A stretch of 64,000 nt of DNA from NCBI GenBank assembly GCA_030248195.1, contig JASAND010003992.1, forward strand, positions 1-64,000, written 5' to 3'. The position numbers and the translations under genes are program-made. Of the stretch, positions 56,398 to 64,000 are shown piece by piece (position 1 is the stretch's first letter; every line of letters starts with the position of its first letter). The DNA comes from Trissonchulus latispiculum. Its lineage: Eukaryota; Nematoda; Enoplea; Enoplida; Ironidae. The notes under the pieces were generated by a model, which was not told the origin of the DNA, did no database searches, and saw nothing but the letters and a program-made list of their open reading frames with translations.

Positions 56398-56849
56398 TTA
56401 AGTGTCCGATGTGCTTTTATTTTAACGAAGCAATCAATATTGCTCGGATTTCCACCCTTTCCCGGGCACTAGCTATTAGTTCCAACTACGCGCTCGGCAG
56501 ATAATCAGCAGCTAATATCCTATTTCCTGCCTAAAGATGCGGCCAGATGTCAATTCGCACGTTTTTGTGAAGTTTATCAGAATTCTGGATTTAACCAGAA
56601 AGTTCAGGTCAATCAAGATGACTTTTAGCAAGAACAACAAAAATAGAAAGAGAGACAAAATCTGAGACAATGCATTTTATGAAGAGTTAAACGGATTTAG
56701 ATCAGCTTTCTTGACAAAGTGTCAGGGGTCCCAATTCCAAATCACAACGAAAAGTTTGAAGCCTTGCAACAGGCGCTCAAAGCCGATAGGCGGCGGAAAA
56801 TTCGCTAAGGACAGCTGGTCAGTCACTTCGATGAATGATCGAGGGAGTA

Positions 56850-58880
56850 AGCCTCAACTAGGGGAGATCGGTAGTGCACTGAGTAGATGAGCAGTTACGA
56901 TGATATGGGTGTCGGATAAATCACCCTTACAAAGTTCCTGCTGAAATCACCCTTACAAAGTTCCTGCTGAAATCACCCTGAGCAGTTGAGATCCAAGTTC
57001 AGTGCACTCCGTCCAGTCCTGGCAGACTGTTCATCCCGTATATAAAGAAGAAAAGTTACTAGTAAAAGACCTTTGATGAAATCCTGGTTCGAGGATTGAG
57101 TGGAGAGAGAGAGAGTCCGGGGGATCCTTGAAGGAACTCACACCAAGGAGAGGGAGAGCAACTGAGTGGGACGGGGACAGCAGTAGATTCCACAGGCAGG
57201 GCAGCACAGACTGACAGGCAGAGACATCTTGGTCCAACTCTAGGCAGGCACAGGTAAGGCTGATTTAGACCTAAATCAAAGGGGTTAAAACCCGTTAGCA
57301 TCTTTCAGAGAAAGATCCTAACACGATATTTTCTGGGTCCAGGAAATTATCCCGAAGAAGCTAGATTGGAAGTATGAAGAGTTTGTAAAATTGGGTTTGT
57401 AAAGTTTGAGAGTGCGTTCTGTTGTTGGAAATAGAGTAAATTTTAATTTAAAAGTGAAATTGGGGACTTTTGGGTGGGTTCCCAAAAGTCCAAGCTTCTT
57501 AGTGGATTTCCTTTCGGAAATCCACGCGGCCCAGGTAATATCACAGGGATATTACAAACATCAGAATAATTTACAGCAATAATCAAATAATTAGACTAAC
57601 GGGTGATTCTAAAGGGGATATTTTGATAGAGGACCTCTGGGTCCTTTTAATATCTCAGAAGCCATTCCCTCAAAAAGAGGGAAATCGCTTTTAAAAAACT
57701 AGTTGAATAAAAGCAGAAGATTAGGGAGAGACCTAAGGTGGGATAAATACCGAAGTGTCATAAATACCGATGTCAGCACAGACTGACAGGCAGAGAGATC
57801 TTGGTCTAACTCTGGGTAGGCACAGGTAAGCTGATTCTGACCTGAATCATATGGGTTAAAGCCCGTTAGAATCTTTTAGAGAAAGATCCTAACACGATAT
57901 TTCCTGGGTCCAGGAAATTATCCCGAAGAAGCTAGATTGGAAGTATGAAGAGTTTTTAAACTTGAGTTTGAGAGTTTGTAAAGTTTGAGAGTGCGTGCTG
58001 TTGTTGGAAATTGAGTAAATTTTAATTTAAAAGTGAAATTCAGAGGGTTCCCAAAAGTCCAAGTTTCTTAGTGAATTTCCATTCGGAAATCCACGCGACC
58101 CAGGTAATATCACAATGATATTACAAACGTCAGAATAATTTACAGCAATAATCTATTAATTAGATTAACGGGTGATTCTAAAGGGGATATTTTGATAGAG
58201 GACCTCTGGGTCCTTTTAATATCTCAGAAGCGATTCCCTGAAAAAGAGGGAAATCGCTTTTAAAAAACTAGTTGAATAAAAGCAGAATATTAGGGAGACA
58301 GACCTAAGGTGGGATAATACCAAAACCCCCTAAAGCTAAAACACAAAAATTTAGTTTCAACACTAGCCCCTTTCCGGAGTGGGGGGAATTTTGGACATAG
58401 TAACCTCCTATAATAAGAAAACTGGGGAAGGGAGAGAGGAGGCCAAAAACGGCCGTACACGTCAAGAGACGAGGTAAGACTGAGGTGAAAAGTGAGCCTA
58501 CCTGCCAATCACCGTAATTTCGGCAGTCATTCGTCTGATTGGCCGAAATTAACCTCCGCGCGAAAAAGCGCGCACTAAATGATTCTGATTAGGTCATTTC
58601 AGTTGTAATCATAACGTGATTTTTGGCGTGCTCTGAAGTGTTTACATTAGAGGGGAAAGGGCAATTAAACTAATCCCTTTCCCCTATTGTTAAAATTAAA
58701 GAAGAAATTAGAGTAACACAAACGCACTCAGGCGAGAAATTGACACTACGTCAATTTCTCGTAAAATGAGAAAAACAAGACACTATTAAAACCTGGACCA
58801 GAGGGTCGCTGTAATTAAGAACTAAGACTGCTGATCAGGTAGGTAATCATAATTAATTAACTAATAGTAGGTACGAGCCT
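56850..58880 (-). repeat. Unclassified large repeat, reverse copy, with 572-bp tandem duplication
   Basis: Collinear in reverse complement with 33200-35200. Within it, 57203-57760 and 57775-58322 are direct duplicates starting CAGCACAGACTGACAGG, which the forward copy lacks. Confidence 0.55.
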
Positions 58881-59730
58881 TTTACAAAGCGCAATACACA
58901 ATACAAACAATTAAGTAACTAACACATGAATTGAAAAGCAAAACTTTCTTTAAAATTCCATAAGTTCCCCTCTTTTTTCTTGCCTTTGAGTCTCAGCCGA
59001 GCTGGACTCAAAGAGCGGAGAAGTTGTACCGTTAAAGTCTATCTTAAAGAGGAAGACGTACTGTACTTATTTATAAAAGCTTGAACTTAATTATTGATGT
59101 TAACGTGAAACTTTCAGTAAAAGCGCTGTAACCAACCAAAACTGAAGGCCAACTTAAACTCCTATACGTGGCTTGAAAACCAGCTTGTAAAATAAAAAGA
59201 AACCACAGAAAGGGTAAATATTTTTGGATATGCTTAAAGAACAAAGTTTGCTGGTTTTAATGATGTAAAATTTATAATAATTTGTAATGTTAATTAACGA
59301 ATAATTAAGCGAAAATCATCGATACTAACGAAACTTGAAAGTTACTTTGTAATCTCCATAGGGAGTTAGGAAAATGACTTCATTCATTCAACAGATTCCA
59401 TTCCATTTTTCAGCAGAATCAAAAACTGTTCATCACATATTTAGCCCTTTTAGTTTATTTTGAAGCCGCTTATTACTCTGATAGATTCCTTAAAGACGTC
59501 GTTTTTGGTAATGTCGTGTCCTAAATTGCGCTCATTGGTTGGCACTCCGGGCCAGTTTGAGGCGAAATACAGATATGATGGTTTCTTCTTCCTTCTCCTT
59601 CTTTCTCATTTATTGAACAATTCCACATGACAAAAGATTCATTTTTCAGTGCGTGCGTAGTGATGTAGACCCAGCCCCCTGCTCCAGCTTAAATTAGTGA
59701 ATTAAAAAATAATGTCGGGCATTAAATGCA
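58880..59730. other. Intergenic AT-rich sequence
   Basis: No gene or repeat boundary recognised. Confidence 0.3.
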
Positions 59731-59734
59731 TTAA

Positions 59735-60692
59735 GCTGGTAGTACCACTAGCGGGGTGGACTTTGAACAGATACTGTGAACTAAAAACTTAATCAATCGG
59801 CTTGAAATTTGGCAGATTTGTTCTTCATCATGTTTTGCATCAAATGCGCTTGCGTTGTGAAATGTATTAAAAGTTTTGAATTTGAATATCTCCTCCATTC
59901 CTCTATGAATTTGTTTGAAATTTTCCTTGCAAGCTTTATTAATTTATACGCTCAGGCCGTTTTTTTAGTTTTTCGTAAAAGTGCATTTTCGATTTTTAGC
60001 TTATTTTGAAATATTGTAAATTTTATATCTTGCTTACTACTGCGTTTTTCTAAAAACAAAGGAGACGGCCTGAGCGTATGCAGATATAAAACACATCTGG
60101 AAAATTTGGTCAAGTTTGGTTGAAGCAGTTACGAGAAAATAAAAAGAAAGAATTCGCAAGTTTTCATTGTTTGCTTTGGTTTTAGGAATTCGCTATGCTT
60201 TTAATCAGCTGCATAGTGTTTTTATTAAATAATACACATAAGTAACACAATGACAACCTCTAAAACCCAATAGATTTAATTTTTGTATAAATTAATCTTA
60301 CATTACATTGCTTGTGCAAGCAAACGGTCAACGTAAATCAGCCATATGTAAAATCATCTGTATATTCTGATAGAAAGCACGTACAGAAGAGATATGCACA
60401 TCATTTTAAAGCGCGTTTTGTGCTCTTTCACATGGTTGAGTAAAATTTACTATATAAAGCTTAAATAAAATTTTCTAAATAAAGGCTTATAAAATAAAGT
60501 TGAATAAAATAAATAAATAAATATTTGCGCATGCGCAAAGCCACGATGGTAGATAGCCAATTATGCACTCTCTGACACCAAGATTTTGCGCAAAGATAGT
60601 TTGCCAACCAGTCTTGCTTTACCCAATGTTTTGTCAAGATTGCTTCATCCATGGAAAATTACGTAGAAAATCCCGGTAGTTGTACTACCACC
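59735..60692. mobile_element. TTAA-flanked element sharing a TTAA with its neighbour
   Basis: TTAA at 59731-59734 and 60693-60696. Left end GCTGGTAGTACCACTAGCGG and complement of right end GGTGGTAGTACAACTACCGG. Contains a 15-bp perfect inverted repeat ATACGCTCAGGCCGT (59946-59960, 60065-60079). No transposase. Confidence 0.65.
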
Positions 60693-60696
60693 TTAA

Positions 60697-62492
60697 GGTA
60701 GTGGCATCGTTTACCGTATTTTAAAGGCTAACTTTATAGCAAATAATCCCAATGACCTGAAATAACGCTTGATGACCTTACCAGTGTTCCCAATCATGCT
60801 GATAACACTTTTAATCGTGTATGAAAATTTTTTATTTTGACCAAAATTCCATATTTGACGAAAAATGGTGATAACGAATTTTTCAATTTTTTAGTAGTTT
60901 TCGATTTTTTTACCATTATTAATATAAGTGGACACAATCCAGATTAAAAACTGAAAAAATTAAAAAAATCAAAATTTTTAGATTTTTAAGCTCGAACCAG
61001 ACTACTTTCGGTGAGCGGACAGCGTGCAGCTGTATCTGCTCCCCCGAAAATCAAAATTTACAAGAAAATGGAATTTTTTCGTGTAATGTCACTTATTCAT
61101 GCATATTCAATGATTGTGGATAACTGGCAAATTAAAGTAACCCATAATCCTTTTTGATCACTGCTGCGCGTTTGTAATGGCAAGCCAGCACTTAGCTAAG
61201 CACCAATTACGTTGATCGTTAAATAGTGAAGCAATTTTATGTTTTAAGGTGGTGATTCCCTTTGGTCACATAAAGTTTGTACCATTGTTACTCACCAATT
61301 ACTTGGAGTTAAGCAGCCATTTTTATATCAAAATGTAGCTTGACATTTTCTCTTTTTAATGCATACCATGAAACTAATGTTGCTTTTCTAAAATATTTTT
61401 AACACATTTTAGAGGAAGTATAATTTTCCAGAATTTTTGCAGACTCAAGTAAATTTTTTCGCGAGACATCGGTTATATCATTCGATAATTCCATCAAATA
61501 GCTGGGGACGATTTTTTATTTATTGTGAAATCACTCTTCGTTATAGAGAAATAAGCTGAAATGCATTCACCATGCAAGCTGGAGGGCTGCTACTGAACAA
61601 ATGTGTTCTGCACAAATATACCCAGAGACGATTTTTTAGTTGCCCCGATTGCCGCTTTCTAGCTAAAGTAATCGCTTGACAAATTTGGAAAAAGTAGGCA
61701 AACTACAGGTTACGCACACATTTCAGCTTATTTCTCTATAACGTAGAGCGATTTCACAATAAATAAAAAATCGTCCCCAGCTATTTGATGGAGGTATCGA
61801 ATGATATAACCGATGTCTCGCGAAAAAATTTACTTGAGTCTGCAAAAATCTGGAAAATTATGCTTCTTCTAAAATGTGTTAAAAATGTTTTACAAAACCA
61901 ACCTTAGTTTCATGGCATAAGAGAAAATGTCAGGCTGCATTTTGATATAAAAATGGATTCTTAACTCCATGTAATGAATGAGTAATAGTGGTGGAAACTT
62001 TATGTGACCAAAGGGAATCACCACCTTAAACAAGGTTTTCTCACATTTCGAGTAATATTGTGTTTTCAAATTTGACATACAAATTGACCAAAACCTGTTG
62101 CAGGGTCATTTCTCCTAGTTTTCCGTTTGAGTCAAGAAAAACTGAGATATCGCGTATTGAATTTTGAAAAATGGAGTCACTGTGCGTTTTTGGTAGTTTT
62201 CTTTCGACATGCTAAACAGTAACTAAAATGCTGAAAAATGACCCTCGGTAAGACATTCCTGTTTTTGCATACGAAATTTTAGCTTTCTAACATAATTTAA
62301 TCGACAGTAATCCTTGTTCAAAATGTCATTTTAATTTTCCAATTTGTGTGTGAGTTCCCACCGAACCAAGAAAGCTACATTTTTTGGGACTATGCAAATT
62401 TTTGGTTATTTAATGCTTTAAAGTGGTCAAATATATAGGTTGCCATTATAAATTTTTCAGTCTACACCAGTGCGGTAAACGATACCACCACC
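60697..62492. mobile_element. TTAA-flanked element with nested insertion
   Basis: TTAA at 60693-60696 and 62493-62496. Ends GGTAGTGGCATCGTTTACC and (complement) GGTGGTGGTATCGTTTACC differ at two of 19 positions. Hosts the element at 61248-62025. Confidence 0.72.
61248..62025. mobile_element. TTAA-flanked element with long TIRs, nested
   Basis: TTAA at 61244-61247 and 62026-62029. Ends GGTGGTGATTCCCTTTGG and CCAAAGGGAATCACCACC are perfect, with imperfect pairing for over 100 bp and again near the middle (AAATCGTCCC). Same family as 55417-56397. Confidence 0.82.
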
Positions 62493-62496
62493 TTAA

Positions 62497-64000
62497 GTGC
62501 TTGGCATAAGTGCATAAGATTCCAAGTACACTGCGTCCCGTCCGCTCACTCAGAACGGGCAGGTGTTAGCATAAAAAACTCAAAGTCACTAAAATTTTTT
62601 CGAATGTAATATTTGATTTAGGATAAAAAGTGTCATTCCAAAAATCAGCGACTGGCGCATTAAAAGGCCAAACATCTAGTGGAGATGAAGTTACGACACT
62701 AAGAGGCTTCATATTAGCCTTGAGAGGGAATACGAAATTATAGGTGAAGTTTACATAGAATTCTTAAATTAGATCTTTTCCAAAATACCAGAAACTCCTT
62801 CACTAATAGGAAACAATAGATGACTGATGAAAAGTACGATCCGCTACATTTTGTTTACCAAAATTCTCTCTGCTCTTCATCCGTGAAACGGTAATGTTAA
62901 ATAATTTTTAGCTAATTAATTGTTGGTTGCGATTACCTCCACAGCCAGGCAGGGCTGGGCTGATTCGTGTCCAGTTTCAGACCATCAGACCTGTTTGGCG
63001 TGGGAATGGGATGGGATGGGAGCATAGGCGTACCTTGAGAAAAAGTTGGCGGTGGGGGTATCCGAAATCAGGTGTGGGTGGGATGTGGTCCGGAAAAATC
63101 GAATTTAAGGGAGGGGAGGGGGTAAAAAGTTTCTTCAAAATTTTTAGAAAAATTTTGTGATTTTGCTAACCATAACAACCAAAAACTTACAAAGCTTGCT
63201 TAATTTTTTCGAAAACAATGGAATTTTTGCGCAAAATTTTGAATTTTTTTTAAATTTTGAGCTAAAATTTCGAAAATTTTGAGGGTGAGGGCTGGCAAAT
63301 TTGGGTGGGTGGGGTCTCGGTCTGGGATTTGGCCATTTAGAATTTGGGGGTGGGGTCTGCCTCCAAAATTTCGAGGGTAGGATAGCGACTTTTTCATTTG
63401 TGGGGGGGGGGCCCGGGCTCTCCCCCCACCCCTTCCCCAGGTACATCTATGGACTGGTGGGAGCATAGATGTGTTAATGGGGGCCCACCAAAATGACAAT
63501 TTTCCGCGATCCCCCCCAGATTTTCAGATTTTGCTACCCCCCCACAGATTTTTGGTCGTAAAACTGGGTTTTCTTCAGTGGGAGGGGGCGGGGGCGGTTC
63601 CCCCCCCCCACTTTTTGGTTCCCCCCACTCGTTCCCCCCCCACTTTTTGGTTCCCCCCACTCGTTCCCCCCCCCCATTTTTTTAGGCTTGCCCCCCACTC
63701 AGGTGCCCAGAAAATGCCAAATTTTAAGGCTTTTTGGTCAAAATTTTCAAAATTTTTCCGGCTTCGCCGGAATTTTTTGGTCAAAAATCATCTACTTTGG
63801 TACTAAAACTTGATTTTTGAGCACTTTCGAGCATAGGTGTGTTAGGGGGGGGGGGGTGGGGGGGGGGGGCCCCAACCCCTCCCCCCAAATGGAGGGGTCG
63901 CCGACCCCCCTCCTAAAAATTTTTTCCTACCCCTCCCCCCAAATCGATTTTTTCAGACCCCTCCCCCCTAAAAATTTTCTAACCCCTACCTAAATTTTTG
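62497..64000. repeat. Intergenic and G/C-homopolymer repeat
   Basis: From about 63000 the sequence is C- and G-run MITE-like repeat with CATAG-type termini at 63023, 63464 and 63827 (related to the CATAGGTGT hAT-like family) and CCGGCTTCGCCGG at 63758. No gene. Confidence 0.4.

Noticed and set aside
63023..63451. Complete hAT-like element with CATAG ends
   Set aside because: The ends look right but the flanking 8-mers (GATGGGAG and GACTGGTG) do not match, so boundaries are not supported.

Overview
The window is nuclear DNA from an invertebrate metazoan. Four spliced protein genes of animal type are present, they use the standard genetic code, and most of the rest is transposon-derived. I cannot name the phylum from this sequence. 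Short 5' leaders that begin just after splice-acceptor-like sites, and two genes only 98 bp apart on the same strand, hint at a lineage with spliced-leader trans-splicing; this is inference. Host genes: MED22 (three exons, 4608-7478, +), an F8A/HAP40 homologue (three exons, 7577-14779, +), the zinc transporter SLC39A7/ZIP7 (five exons, 22030-27207, -) and an SLC17-type MFS transporter (two exons, 36366-38171, -). All four can be assembled with reading phase kept across every junction. They do not form a pathway: a Mediator head subunit, a huntingtin partner, an ER/Golgi zinc exporter and an organic anion/phosphate-type transporter. Layout: 1-4600 holds G/C-homopolymer repeats, a hAT-like MITE and a TA-flanked element. 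4608-14779 holds MED22 and F8A, whose introns are largely transposons, including an almost intact 3.3-kb RTE-type LINE with a 10-bp target duplication. 15.6-21.1 kb is a deeply nested stack (foldback, Harbinger-like, hAT-like, tRNA-derived SINE), then another hAT-like MITE and a 200-bp palindrome with a hammerhead-ribozyme-like core. 22.0-27.2 kb is SLC39A7. 27.3-31.8 kb is a block of GC-homopolymer MITEs with two copies of one hAT-like family, one acting as an empty site for insertions in the other. 33.2-35.2 kb is an unclassified large repeat, followed by a foldback element. 36.4-38.2 kb is the SLC17-like gene. 40.9-53.3 kb is a 12.4-kb BEL/Pao LTR retrotransposon with env-like remnants. Its integrase region is replaced by a tandem array of its own pol C-terminal codons, and its env region is split by a hAT-like element carrying a 49-bp minisatellite. 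53.3-54.8 kb holds a second copy of that minisatellite element and a 72-bp tandem repeat. 55.4-62.5 kb holds TTAA-flanked elements, one nested and two sharing one TTAA, plus an inverted copy of the 33-35 kb repeat. 62.5-64 kb is low-complexity repeat. The clearest general pattern is the number of non-autonomous DNA transposons that still show exact target duplications, many of them with their own short subterminal repeat motif.
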